From positions 316,547 through 367,266 of the forward strand of contig NW_008246068.1 of assembly GCF_000281045.1 (NCBI RefSeq): a stretch of 50,720 nucleotides of DNA, given 5' to 3'. Of this stretch, positions 1 to 10,831 are shown in pieces. Both the position numbers and the translations under genes were made by a program. The notes under the pieces were generated by a model that worked only from the letters and a program-made list of their open reading frames with translations, had not been told where the DNA came from and ran no database searches. Numbering within the stretch: position 1 is the first letter of the stretch; each line of letters starts with the position of its first letter. Origin of the DNA: Saprolegnia diclina VS20. Its lineage: Eukaryota > Oomycota > Saprolegniomycetes > Saprolegniales > Saprolegniaceae.

Positions 1-2916
1 TACTGTTGATGGGGCGGACGAGGCACCACTGTCGGCAACCACAGTCAACACCTCTTGCGCAAGACGCGTGTACACCTACAGGCCAGGCAGAGGTGGTGGG
101 GACGTCGATGCCAAATGGGCGTCGTACGCTCGCCCACGGGTCCGACGTTCTACATGTCTGTGAGCGCACTCTCTTATATATTGCGTACCGTAGCTGCTGC
201 AGCGACTCTTCGAGCGACTGCACCTTGGCATACGCCGTCTTGAGACGCGCACTCAGCGCGACCTTGTCTGCTGCGAGTGTCTTGATTTGGTCCGCAACGT
301 CCAGCTACAGGCTGCCATCAACCACCCGTGGACACGACGTGCACACCTTGGAGAACCCATGCAGGGTCGTCGTGATGGCGGGGGCCGATGCCGTTCGGGC
401 CAGCGTCTTGTCGCGCTCAAGCTCCAAGCGGTAACGCTCTGCGGCGGCGGTGCTCGCACGGGCAGCGTCCCGCTCTCTCTACAATCCCACTGTGACGGAA
501 ACGACGAGCGACGTCGCGTACCTGCAAGGTGTTGGCGCTGGCAATGAGCTCGGCGTTGTCCGCCAGCGCGTTCTGCAGTGCGTGCTCGAGAAACTTCTTG
601 GACTGGCGCAAACTGTCGAGCTTTTGCAATAAATGCAGCATCTGCTGGTGCTGCAGTTGGAGGTCGGCCACCGCGTTCTCGAGCGTCGATGGCCGCGACG
701 CGGCGTTGAACGAGGTGACCGCCTACGCCACCTTGAGCACACATCGGAAAACATGCTCCGTACCAAGCGAATGTCCTCCGACACGTCGCTTTCGGACCGG
801 CGGTGGCGCCGCGGGCTCTGCGATCGGAGCAAGGGTTAGGGTGCGAATGTGGGTAGGGTTCGATGTACCGGAACAAAGGGCACGCTCTCTTCTTGAATGC
901 GATGGCACGTACTTGGCCGTGACTGCAGCAGCTGTAGCTGGTTGTGCAGTGCGCTCGCAGCCGCCGTCTGCTCGCGCAAGGCGTCGTTTTGACGCTCGCG
1001 TTCGGCGGCTGCGGTGGCCTCGCTGGATGCAAGACGATGCCGCGCCGCCGCGAGCTCGCGCTCCAGCTCCTCGTACGCTACATCACGTGCTTGGAGACGG
1101 GCTTGGAGCTGCGATACGACAACGTCATGTCCATGCGCCTCCGAGCGCGCTACAGCAACGAGCGATACCCGGTGGGTCGCGGCTTCCTCAAGCGCCATCC
1201 GAAGCTGCTCGTTTTCCAAGGGCAGGCGACAGGTCGCGTCTTGCTTGGAGCTACCCTCGGTCTCGCAAGGGTCATGTGTCTCGTGTGCAGTGCGTCCATT
1301 GTCTTCGGAAGCGAGGCGCCAGCGCGCGACCTCCTCGCTTGCCGCGGCGGCCGACCGTTGCAGCCGTGCGTTGTCGCTCTTGAGCGCGAACTTGTCGCTC
1401 AAGAGTGCGTCGAGGCGGCAGCTCATCTCGCGCTCTGTGGCCGTGTGCTCTGCGTCGAGGCGCGCGAGTTTCGACCGCGCGTCGGCGAGGTCGCGCTGCA
1501 GCACTGCCAATGTGTTGCCCGTGTCCTCGTTGGCAACGGCGGCGGTCGTGATGCACTTGGCGCGCTGAACAAACTGCAAAGTCGAGAGCGTCTCGGTGGT
1601 AAACGCTTCGTCCGGCGCAATCGTGGCGAGCAGCGTCGTCTTGGAGTTGCCGCCAAGGGCGTCCCGCAGTAGGAACGTGAGCTTCGAGTCACGGTAGTTG
1701 ACATGGCGCTTGACGCCGCGCGAGACATCGACAAGCGCCGTGATGACATTGCCGAGCACCGAGAGCGACTTGTTGATCTGCGACGCCTAATCATCAATAA
1801 ACAATGTTGTTCATAAACTATAGCTCCTACTTCTTTGAGACGCAACCCAAACGCCCGCGTGTGACTCTGCTTCTCTGAGCCCGCGAGATCGACAAGGTGC
1901 AGTAGCGATCGCCGAACGACAGAAAGGCCGTCGGCCGTCGGAAGGGTTTGTGTCAAATGAAGCGTAAACACCGAGTGCGACCTCGAGCTCTCTCGGTTCA
2001 TGGCCGTGCTGCCCACGGTGCGCTGCTTGGTGCCAAGATGTAGCAAGCGCAGCGCGTCCTCGGGCGTCGTCACGTGGCTTTCGAGGATGTCCTGGACATA
2101 GACTCCGGTGTTGTCTTCTCGCACGGCCTTGGGCTCGGTCGCTGACGTGTCGAGGAGGTCGAAGATCTTCTCGTTGTAAATCTCAAAGTACGAGCAGTGG
2201 CATGTAAAGGGCGTCTACCATGGCCGTGAAGAGAAGACCCAAGCTCAAGGAACGAACCTGGGACGCCGAGAGGGACGCAAAAAGCTGCTGGACAACGCGC
2301 GGAATGAGGCCGCGCTCGTCGCTACTCGGGTCCATGTCGCCCTATGTCTTGGCGATGCGGCAAAGATGCAACATCCTTGGTAGCGTACTTGCATGGTGTG
2401 CGTTTTGCCCGAGCCCGTTTGGCCGTACGCGAGGACGCAGCCGTGAAAGCCGAGGAGAACAGTCGCCACGACGGGCAGGCCCACCTTGAGAAAGATCTCT
2501 TCTTGCGTCGCTGCCTCGGGAAAGACGCCGTCGACCGCATACCGGCGCCGGTCGGTCTTGAGCATATGCATGTTGACGCTGACCGACTGCGTTGGCAGGT
2601 CGACATCGACGCAGCGCCGGTCGCTCGCCGACGGCCGAATGCGCACCATGCAGCGAATGGTCTCGCCGAGCGGCGGCGCGTCGGCGAGACAGCTCGCTTG
2701 GCGCTCGAGCTTGCGCTCAATGTCGCTGGCGAGGGCGGGCACGCGATCGCGTGGTACGACGACGACGCTGGTGGGCTTGGGAAGGCGGGATGGCGACAAG
2801 AGCTTGCTACAGAGAAGAGCCCATGAGCCCTCGCAGTGCCATAGCGAAGCACCGTACTTGGCCTTCCATCGCGGCGATGGCGGTGCTACGTCCATGCCAC
2901 TGCGCAAGTGAGCCAT
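1..2916 (-). CDS. Kinesin-12-like motor protein A (3' end beyond window)
   Basis: ATP-driven microtubule motor with an N-terminal motor domain followed by coiled coil. Proposed exons: 2389-2916, 2258-2341, 1831-2214, 869-1786, 764-817, 522-722, 347-478, 189-304 and 149 to the left edge, all in frame (about 855 residues visible). Seen: Walker A GQTGSGKT at residues 165-172, switch I NRESSRSH at 277-284, switch II DLAGSE at 313-318, then the neck pattern [19 protein letters not shown]. The stretch VITALVDV plus a NEDTGN-like motif after the motor resembles KIF15/kinesin-12, so that class is inferred. The remainder is heptad-rich (leucine/glutamate/arginine). The start is the first ATG in frame; an upstream GTG at 3036 was not used. 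It lies in tandem with a close paralogue at 3134-5027. The splice between exons 4 and 5 is the least certain. Confidence 0.85.
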
Positions 2917-3133
2917 GCGTGCGATCGTCGAGGCGAAGTTCGAAGCCAGACGGTTGCACAACGTCTTGGCATTTATATGTGAAATGTAACGCTCGAAGTA
3001 GGCATCCGAAGTTGAAACGGTCCACACAACCCACACTAGCCGTAGACAATAAGGTGTATATACCTTTTAACTATAATAGCAGATTGTGTACAACTGCGAG
3101 ATGCACCAGAATACCATCGACCAACGTTAAATG

Positions 3134-5027
3134 TTAAATGATATTGGCAAGTTTGTCGGGTTTTCTGGTCGAAAACAGGCGCCGGAGACTCATGCGGCGT
3201 GGCTTGGTCTTGTGCTCGAGCTGCGTCTGAAGGTCGGCAATGATCTCCTGCAGCGTGAACGACGCCTTCTCTCTGCCGTCCAACGCGTCCTGGGCCTCCA
3301 TCAGTGCTCTTGCGACTTTGGCGAGCTCGGCGTCCATCGCTCGCTTCTGTGCTTCAAAGGCTGCTGCCTGGACCAGTAGTGCATTGCGCTCCTCCAGTAT
3401 GATTTCCGTGTCCTGGACGATCTTGCCAAGCGTGTCCTACACGTGGCGTGAGCTTATCAAACGGAGACGCAGCAGGTTCGACGGACTTTGATGGCATAGA
3501 TCTCCTTGTCTTTGGCAGTAATGATGGCTTCCTTCGCTGCCACCTCGCGCTTGAGCTTGTGCAGATCTTCGATCCACCGACTGTCTTTGGTCGCGTCAGC
3601 GAGCTGTCGTTCAAGGTCGGCGATCTGTTCTTCGTACGCGGCTACGACGGCCGGAGGCTCGACGTCCTTTTCTGGCTCGTCGACGCGGTCGTCGAGGCGC
3701 GCCGTGAGCGCCGCCACTTGCTTCTCGAGACGCGCGATCAGCGCCGCGTCGTCCTCGAATTGAACCGCGTGGTTCTTGATGTACTTGACGCGCTGCACAA
3801 ACTGCAATGTGGAGACCGTCTCGGGCAGCCAGCGCTCGTGCGCAGAGATCGTTGCGACGACTGTCGTCTTGGAGTTGCCGCCAAGGGCGTCCCGTAAGAG
3901 GAAAGTGAGCTTCGAGTCGCGGTAGTGCACGTGCCGGCGTCGGCCGCTCGAGACATCGACGAGCGCCGTGATGACGTTGCCGAGCACTGAGAGCGACTTG
4001 TTGATCTGCGACGCCTACCCACTTGAAAGATTGATACTTTGAAACTTTGAATGCGTACCTCTTTGAGACGCACGCCGGTCGCGCCGGTCTGGCTCTGCTT
4101 TTCCGAGCCGGCGAGGTCGACGAGATGCAAGATCGATTTGAGGCGAGCGCCGTCCCGTGTCGTCTGCGTGAGCTTGATCGTAAATACCGAGTGCGACCGC
4201 GAGCTCTCGCGGTTCATAGCCGTGCTGCCCACGGTGCGGTTGCGACCGCCGAGCGCCAGCAGCTGCAGCGCCGAGCTCGATGACGTCACGGGAAGTTCGA
4301 GCAAGTCTTGGACAAATACGTTTTGCTGGCTGTCTTCCCGGAGGAGCTTGGCGTCAACCGTGACGTCGTCGTCGAGGAGGTCGTAGATGCGCTCGTTGTA
4401 AATCTCGAGATACGAGCAGCGACACTCGAACGGCGCCTACGAGCCGAGTACGCACGTGCGCTGCTGCCATGGCAGCGTACCGAGAGCTGGGCGAAGAGCG
4501 CCTCGAGGATACGGGGCACGACGCCGCGGGTCTCGCCGTGCGTGCTCTCGCCCTAGTTACCGCTGTCAGCGATGTTTCTCGTGGCGCGCATGGTCGCGCA
4601 CCTCCATCGTGTACGTCTTGCCCGAGCCAGTTTGGCCGTATGCAAAGAGGCAGCCATTGTAGCCGGCGAGCGCATGGGCCACAAAGGCGGCGCCCACAGC
4701 CTCGTACACGTCGGCCTGCGATGCACTGGCCTGGACGACGCCGTCGACAGTGAATGCCTTGACGTCACTTCCGTTGGCCTTGGACACACTCAGCACCGTT
4801 GCGTCGACGGCTACCTCGACGCAGCTTGGGGCGTCGTCGGTCGTGGGCTGGATGCGGACAAATGCGCGGATGTTGTCGGCGCTCGACGGCGCGTCCAAGA
4901 CGCCCGAGTCGCTGCTGTCGGTGGACATGGACCGGCGGTGGCGCCGCGCGGGCGACAGCACGTGGCTCGGTGAGTACGACGCCCGCCGGCCCATCGGCGT
5001 CGTCTCCGTCGGCAGCGCGTCGGCCAT
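3134..5027 (-). CDS. Kinesin-12-like motor protein B
   Basis: Second microtubule motor of the tandem pair. Exons 4602-5027, 4481-4552, 4059-4436, 3487-4014 and 3134-3436 join in frame to 568 residues. Seen: a Ser/Arg-rich N-terminal extension, Walker A GQTGSGKT at 131-138, switch I NRESSRSH, switch [10 protein letters not shown], and a motor end matching its neighbour almost residue for residue ([20 protein letters not shown]). The tail is much shorter than in paralogue A: about 170 residues of coiled coil, then a basic C-terminus containing [14 protein letters not shown]. Introns in the motor domain sit at the same places as in paralogue A (after KTxTM, before the EIYNE strand, after RLKE), supporting tandem duplication. 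The last intron uses a GTCCGT donor, the weakest call here. The short tail suggests different cargo or oligomeric state. Confidence 0.86.
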
Positions 5028-6142
5028 TGCAGAAATGGACGTTCGCCACGCCCTTCGATCGTGCAAAGCGTATTTATAGCTAACGCGCCCAACCGCTCAA
5101 GGTCTCCGCCTGCCCGTTCTCCGGCGCTCAGGCATCACCACGCTCCAAGCAGCATCTCGCTCGATGCGCATCGACGGCTCGCAGGCAGCGCAACTCTGGC
5201 GGCTGTGTGTAGTCGTTAGCCGCCAAAGTGCGAGTTTTAGCTGGCCTTTCTAGCTCGTTCGCGTCGCGTGCCCATCGATCTCGTGAGGGACCGAGACGGT
5301 GCAGAGCAGATATTATGTGGGCGGATGCGGCACGCGCTGGCCCGACGACTGGCCCGACGATCGTGTCTCTGCGCCAGCGTCGTTGAAGGACAAGCGCTCG
5401 TAGTACAAGGCGATGGCGTGCGTCCACGAGGCAGCAGAGCACCTTGGTAGCGTCGGACGCACGACGCCATCCGCAGTGCCCCTTCCTCGCATCCACTATG
5501 TAGCCGACCACGGTGGCGACCAGGATGACGTGGTGGCGCCATCTGGTCGAGCCTTTTCGAACGTGTTGCTTTTTTCTTCTTCTCTGTCCGCAGTGGACGT
5601 CGCGAGGCTTCTTCCAGCTGCACACTGCATGGCGATGACCCTCGGCGAGCGCATCACGCCAACACGATTACGGCAGCGACATGGCACCCACAACGTCGGC
5701 GAAGACATGACGACCGTCAATGGGCGCGTGCCATGGCCATGTTCGCAGCCATCATCATCATCATGTACTCTGTCGTTGCGGCGTGTCGTCAGCTGCTGAG
5801 CCCAGCGCGTGGGTGCTAGTGGCCAGTCACAGTCCACTGCAACCAGGTGCGTTGCCTTCGACCACCTTGGCGATGCCAACCTCACGCACCGCCAGCTCGC
5901 GCCACCCGCGCGTGCGGCGACCGCGGTGCCTGGTCAAATATCGCAGCCGTCGGTCGCACCGTCGGAGAACCAGAGAAGGAGAAGGAGGTCGTCTTCGTCG
6001 TTGATGCGACCTGATGAGGTCAGTGTTCTGGGTGGCGGTCCCACGGTGGAATTTTGCGCCTCAGATCAAGGCAGTGCACAACAGTGGGACGCGTGATCGG
6101 TCGGCCATCGACGCCGAGCGTCAAAGAGCAAGTTGCCTTGAG
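5028..6142. other. Intergenic region between divergent kinesin B and kinase 1
   Basis: About 1.1 kb shared by two divergent genes. Open frames occur on both strands, but they overlap one another, lack recognisable domains and are what GC-rich sequence gives by chance. Besides the TATA-like box at 5071-5080 and a short ATC trinucleotide run near 5750-5765, I see no feature. Confidence 0.5.
5071..5080 (-). promoter_or_regulatory. TATA-like box upstream of kinesin B
   Basis: On the minus strand the sequence reads GCTATAAATA, about 45 bases before the ATG at 5027. An initiator-like CCATTTCTGCAAT follows roughly 30 bases downstream and runs into the start codon, so the leader would be very short. 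The spacing fits a TATA-plus-initiator promoter, but this is inferred from sequence only. Confidence 0.4.
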
Positions 6143-7117
6143 ATGACCAAGTCGAATTACTTTGTCGAAGGCGTGATTGCCAAGGCGCTGTACGGCCAAG
6201 TGCTGCTCTGTCGCAACGAGAAAGGTGGGCGCGCCGCGGTCAAGCGCGTCGACCTCTCCATCTCGGGCACGCGGCCGTCGGACCTCGACGACCTCGACGA
6301 GATGAGCGTGCGCGACGAGATCGAGGCCGAGAAGCACGTCAACCTCGTGCTGCAGAAGCACCGCCACCGCAACCTCGTGGCCATGGACGACCACTTTGAG
6401 GTCGACGGCTTCCAACACTTTGTCTTCGAGTACTGCGCGAACGGCGAGCTCTTTGACGCGCTCAAGCACGCCAAGGGCGGTCGCTTCAGCGAGCTCCGCG
6501 CCTTGCACTACTTTCGCCAGATCGTAGCCGGCGTGCACCACATGCACCGCCATGGCTACGCGCACCGCGACCTCTCGCTCGAGAACGTTCTCTTGACCAA
6601 AGACAATGTGTGCAAGGTCTGCGACTTTGGCCTCGCCGTGCCGCTGCCGGGCGTGGCCACCGAGACGGTCGGGAAGCTCAACTACATGGCGCCCGAAGTG
6701 CACGCGGGCGACGTCTACGACCCGGCGCTCGCCGACGTGTGGTCGCTTGGCATGATGCTCTTCATCATGCTCTCGGGCGTGCCCCTTGTCGACGTGCCGA
6801 GCGACAGCGATCGGCGGTTCACGATTCTGCACGAATATGGCGTCGAGGCCATCGTGGGCATGTGGCACATGGAACACCTCATCTCGCATGCGATCCTCGA
6901 CCTCCTCCAGTCGATGCTCCTCGTGCATCCAAGCAAGCGCGCGACCATCGCGCAGGTCAAGCGGTACCTTGACACGATGGACCGCCCGGAGGTCCCGCCG
7001 CCGCCGCCGATGCAGAGCCGCGGCAAGGCCAAGAAGCCAAAGAAGGTGGCAACCAAGCTCAAGCAGCCGATGGTCGGCGGTGGCAAGTGGCGCAGCCTCT
7101 TCCAGCGCTGGTTCTGA
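6143..7117 (+). CDS. Atypical Ser/Thr protein kinase 1 (HRDLSLEN family)
   Basis: Intronless 324-residue kinase, catalytic domain only plus a basic tail. Seen: VAVK-type lysine at 34 in AAVKRVDL, catalytic HRDLSLEN at 141-148, DFG at 161-163, GKLNYMAPEV activation segment, and helix F with DVWSLGMML. The glycine-rich loop is degenerate: AKALYGQV, where the first two glycines are alanines. The C-terminus is proline-rich, then lysine-rich and ends WRSLFQRWF. The ATG at 6143 was preferred to upstream in-frame ATGs because the protein then aligns from its first residues with paralogues at 21509-22441 and 23229-24263. Nearest known groups would be CAMK/ULK-like Ser/Thr kinases, but assignment to a group is not secure. 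Activity is likely because Lys, HRD and DFG remain. Confidence 0.88.
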   Translation: MTKSNYFVEGVIAKALYGQVLLCRNEKGGRAAVKRVDLSISGTRPSDLDDLDEMSVRDEIEAEKHVNLVLQKHRHRNLVAMDDHFEVDGFQHFVFEYCANGELFDALKHAKGGRFSELRALHYFRQIVAGVHHMHRHGYAHRDLSLENVLLTKDNVCKVCDFGLAVPLPGVATETVGKLNYMAPEVHAGDVYDPALADVWSLGMMLFIMLSGVPLVDVPSDSDRRFTILHEYGVEAIVGMWHMEHLISHAILDLLQSMLLVHPSKRATIAQVKRYLDTMDRPEVPPPPPMQSRGKAKKPKKVATKLKQPMVGGGKWRSLFQRWF

Positions 7118-8023
7118 GCACCGGGATATCACACTATTTATACACACTCACTATTTTATGCTCCCACAACGTGTGTTTTCCATCGCATCCCACCAACACA
7201 CATGATACGCACACCAAAAAATTAAATCCCACGTCGTTCACACGGTGTGAAACGGAAATAGTGTATGATATAGACCAAGTAGCTTCATGCAAGCTGCGTC
7301 CTTCGTAATCTCGGGGCGTTGATCAGCTGCAATTGCACTGCACAGGTCCGTCCTTGCACTGGGAATGCAGGCGTTGGACACGTCTAGCTGCATGGAGACA
7401 GCAAGTCCAAACGGCCCTATACAAAAACCCCAATTACCCACTGCAATAAATTCAATTAAATTCGAGAAAAATAGCACTCGCTATCAGACGTCGCTACGTG
7501 CAAGCCCCGTACAAGGACGACCTCGCCGCGCTGTCTGGACAAGTCGCATGCCCAGCGCCGCGAGGTACGCGCATGTGAAGACCAGTGCAAGGTTGCGACC
7601 ACGGATCCATACACTGCGTAGTATGGACGGTTACGAAGCCTGATTCCCGCGCGTGTGACCAACGTGGGCGACAAATATCCACGTCATGGATTCAGCATGG
7701 ATTCATAACCACACCGGAATGAATCGCTCGTCCGGCAAGCAACGTCGGTGCTGGTCCTTGAGCGGTCGACGAGCGACCCTCGCTTCGATGCGTGCATCTC
7801 CAAGGGTCCAGGTCGAGCGCGTGTCGTCGGACGAGGCGGCGCCAGTGGTCGTGTGCTTCGAATATTCAATATTTCCATGGCAATATATATTCACATTGGC
7901 AATTTGATAGTGTTTATGTATGGGACTGGTTATATATTGGAATATATTCCCGCCAAGCGCGCAAAAGACGGGCCAGCCGACCCATCATCATTTTTCGAGA
8001 CCAGAGCCAGCGCCAGCTTGAGC
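7118..8023. other. Intergenic region upstream of the LRR receptor kinase
   Basis: About 0.9 kb with an AT-rich core near 7855-7955. That core holds GAATATTC, several ATATAT runs and a perfect 12-base palindrome GGAATATATTCC at 7939-7950. No convincing coding sequence was found. The last 40 bases carry an initiator-like site for the next gene. Confidence 0.5.
7988..7999 (+). promoter_or_regulatory. Initiator-like site of the LRR receptor kinase gene
   Basis: TCATTTTTCGAG resembles the core of the described oomycete initiator (TCATTYYNCAWTTT) and lies 24 bases before the ATG at 8024. It suggests that transcription starts about here and that 8024 is the first ATG of the transcript. Inferred from sequence alone. 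Confidence 0.4.
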
Positions 8024-10340
8024 ATGTCCTGCGCGTCCGACAACGTCATGACGACCTGCGCGGCCTGCGACGCGGGCGTACCCTGCCTGCGCTACTCGAC
8101 AGCGTCGACGTGCGCGCCCGTGCGTGGCGGCGTCTGCGTCACGCCGGCCGGCGACTGCCCATACCAGTGCTACCCGAGCGCCATCTCGAACGGCGTGTGG
8201 CAGTTTACGTACAAGAACGACCCAAAGACCACCGACAATGGCGGCTACGGGCCCCTCGGGCTCATCAAGAACTACACCGTTCCGAGCAGCGTGAGGTACG
8301 GTCGCAGTCGCCTGCCAGCACCAACGTCACCACACCTGTAGCACGGTCAAGGTCAGCGGTGGCCCGAACGCCGGCGTGGGCGGCAATCCGCTCAAGATCA
8401 TCTCGTCCTGGGACACTGCCTTCTTGGGAAGCTCCGTCTCGGCAATGTACGTTGGCGCAACGCGACGAAGGCTCATGACGACGTGTGCATAGCGCGCTCG
8501 ATGGCCTCAACCTCATGAGCTCGTACCCGACCGTGCCGGCAACCGTGACGGACGTGACCATAGCAAACTGCCAGCTCACAGCGGTCCCTGCGTGGGCGCT
8601 GTCGTCGTCGCTCGCGGTCCTCGCCCTCCCCAACAACAAGCTCGAGAAGCTGCCCGCTATTGGCTCGTCGCCGTACGAGAAGCTCGCCAATCTCAAAAAC
8701 TTGTACCCACCGACAGCTTATTGCACGCTCTTCATATCTGGCGCTAGGGACCTGAGTCGCAACGCGCTCTCGACCTTTGAATTGCAGCTCAAGAACCTCC
8801 AAGCTCTGTACTTCCGTCGAATCTGGACGCACTTGCTCACGACATAATTTGACGTAGCGATCTCTCCAACAATCAATTCACGACCATTCCGAGTGCGGTC
8901 TACAGCCTCTCGGGCCTCGCCAGCCTGTACGCGACGACCTGTCGACACGACCCCTAATCACCGTCCTGGTGTAGGAACCTTGATGGCAACCCGCTCTCGG
9001 GGGCGGTCTCCAAAGAGCAGTTTGCAGTTCTCAATGGCATCGCGACGCTCAAGCTCCCGGCCGTCACAGGCAGCTGCCCGTCGTCGTCCGGGCTCCAGAC
9101 AACAACGACGTCAGGCAACAGCATCTGCGTCGTCGGCGCCTCCTCGTCCTCGTCGACCGGGCTCATCGTCGGTATCGTGGCGGGCGTGGCCGTGCTGCTC
9201 GCTGCCATCGGCGGCTTCTTCTGGTACCGCAAGCGCCGGGCCGCATCCGCTGTGCCCGAGACAACGTTCAACGATTTCGAACCGTCGTACCCGCTGCCCG
9301 GCAGCCGGCGGCGACAGCCCACGGACGTGGATCTGCGCGGGTCGTCGGCGTCGACCAACCCCGGCAAGACGCTCGTGCGCGGTCGTGGCAGCAGCAACAA
9401 CGTCATGAGCAACAACTCGCCTGTCTACAAGGACCTACTGCTGCAGACGCGGAGCAACCAGACGCACCAGCGGTCGTCGATCGTGCTCCAGTCAGCGCTC
9501 AACCCAGCGATCGCGACGCTCGACGAGAACGACATGGTGTACACGCGGACGCTCGGAAAAGGTGCAAAGGGTGTCGTATGGCTCGCGAGCTACGCCGGCG
9601 ATGTGGTCGCGGTCAAGAAGATGGTGCAAACTGCGCCGGACACCGACCGCCAAGAGGCCCTCTGCAACCTCGTGGCGGAAGCGAACTTGCTCTTGACGCT
9701 GCGCCACGCCCACATCATCCAGCTGATTGGCGTCGTGACCGACCGGGTCAACGAAATCGCGGTCGTCCTCGAGTACATGGACCTCGGGGATCTGCGCGAG
9801 ATGCTCATGAAGAAGAAGCCGTCGCCGACCTTTGATTGGACGAGCTACAAGGGCACGTATGCACTTCACGTCGCGAAGGGCTTGGCGTACTTGCACGGGA
9901 AGAACCCGCCGCTCATTCATCGCGACATCAAGGCCCGGAATATCCTTGTCGACTCGCAGAAAGGCGCCAAGATCTGCGACTTTGGCGAGTCGCGCCTCCG
10001 GTCGTACCAGGAAACCATGACGTCCAACGTCGGGACAGCGCGCTGGATCGCGCCCGAGGTGCTGCTCAACGACGACTACAGTGAAAAGGCCGACATTTAC
10101 TCGTTTGGCGTGCTCCTCTCGGAGCTCGACACGCACGACGTGCCGTACAGCGACATCAATCTAGATGAGCGCGTCATTGTGCAGCGCGTCGCTGTGGGCC
10201 AGCTCCGGCCCAAGTTTTCGGCCACATGCCCTGAGAAGCTGCGCCGACTCGCCAACCACTGCATGCAAGCCGACCCGGCCCTGCGCCCGGACGCCAACAA
10301 GGTCGCTGCGAGCCTCGCGGATCTCCTCGAGTCGAACTAA
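8024..10340 (+). CDS. Leucine-rich-repeat receptor-like kinase (TKL type)
   Basis: Single-pass receptor kinase, 693 residues from exons 8024-8295, 8342-8446, 8493-8702, 8748-8807, 8858-8926 and 8975-10340. Order: cysteine-rich N-terminus (CAACDAGVPC and nearby cysteines), leucine-rich repeats (LDLSRNALSTFELQ, LDLSNNQFTTIPSAV, LNLDGNPLSG), Ser/Thr-rich stalk, transmembrane helix at about 301-323 followed by YRKRR, then a tyrosine-kinase-like domain. The kinase keeps LGKGAKGVV near 432, VAVKKM, HRDIKARN at 554 and DFG at 574, so it should be active. All five introns are phase 2, and the last three fall at the same point of successive repeats. No signal peptide is visible before the first cysteines; an upstream exon may be missing or the N-terminus may be altered. 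Ligand unknown. Confidence 0.85.
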
Positions 10341-10831
10341 CTAGGGACGCGATGACAATCTTATATATATCCCAGCACCCACTGGTTGTGTTGGTCCTTG
10401 TTGGGCAGCTACTTGCTTCTCGAAGGCTATACATATGCAGCCGTCCGCATCGCTTCGTCGCAGCTGCGATCTTATTGCGAGAGGCGACTTGAGGGTGCGG
10501 TTGAGGCGGGGAAACATCGTAACGACCTCGCCACAGCAATGACGATCGAAGCACAGACGATCGTCCACTCGATCGTGACCAATGGCTTGAAACCTTGATA
10601 GATCGAGCACCGGGGCAAGGAGATGCGGGGTCGACCTTGGCGATGTGCTCTAGAATTATTCGCGCCGATGCGCAAGCCCGCAGCCTTGGACACGCGCGTG
10701 CCAGCGGGCGAGAAAGCATTGGTGTCGGCAGAGCTGGGACCCGGCGCGATCCGGTGGTTCGCATGATCGTGGCGGGTGGGACGAGGGTGCCAAGCGCTCG
10801 TTGTCGCGGCCCAGTTGCAAAATAAGCGTGC
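10341..10831. other. Intergenic region
   Basis: About 490 bases between the receptor kinase and the small basic protein gene. I see no domain-bearing reading frame, repeat or RNA gene. A TATATATA run lies just after the kinase stop (10362-10370) and may belong to its 3' region. Confidence 0.4.

Noticed and set aside
2917-3036. N-terminal extension of kinesin A to 3036
   Set aside because: Starts with GTG, no ATG in the added part, and the extra residues do not align with paralogue B.
5128-5625. 165-codon minus-strand frame in the kinesin B / kinase 1 gap
   Set aside because: Opens with a non-ATG codon, no domain, overlapped by other frames of similar length.
6020-7147. Long open frame (375 codons) on the minus strand opposite kinase 1
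   Set aside because: Exact antisense of a well-supported kinase; high GC at third positions opens the complementary frame. Composition (His/Asp/Val/Arg-rich) is not protein-like.
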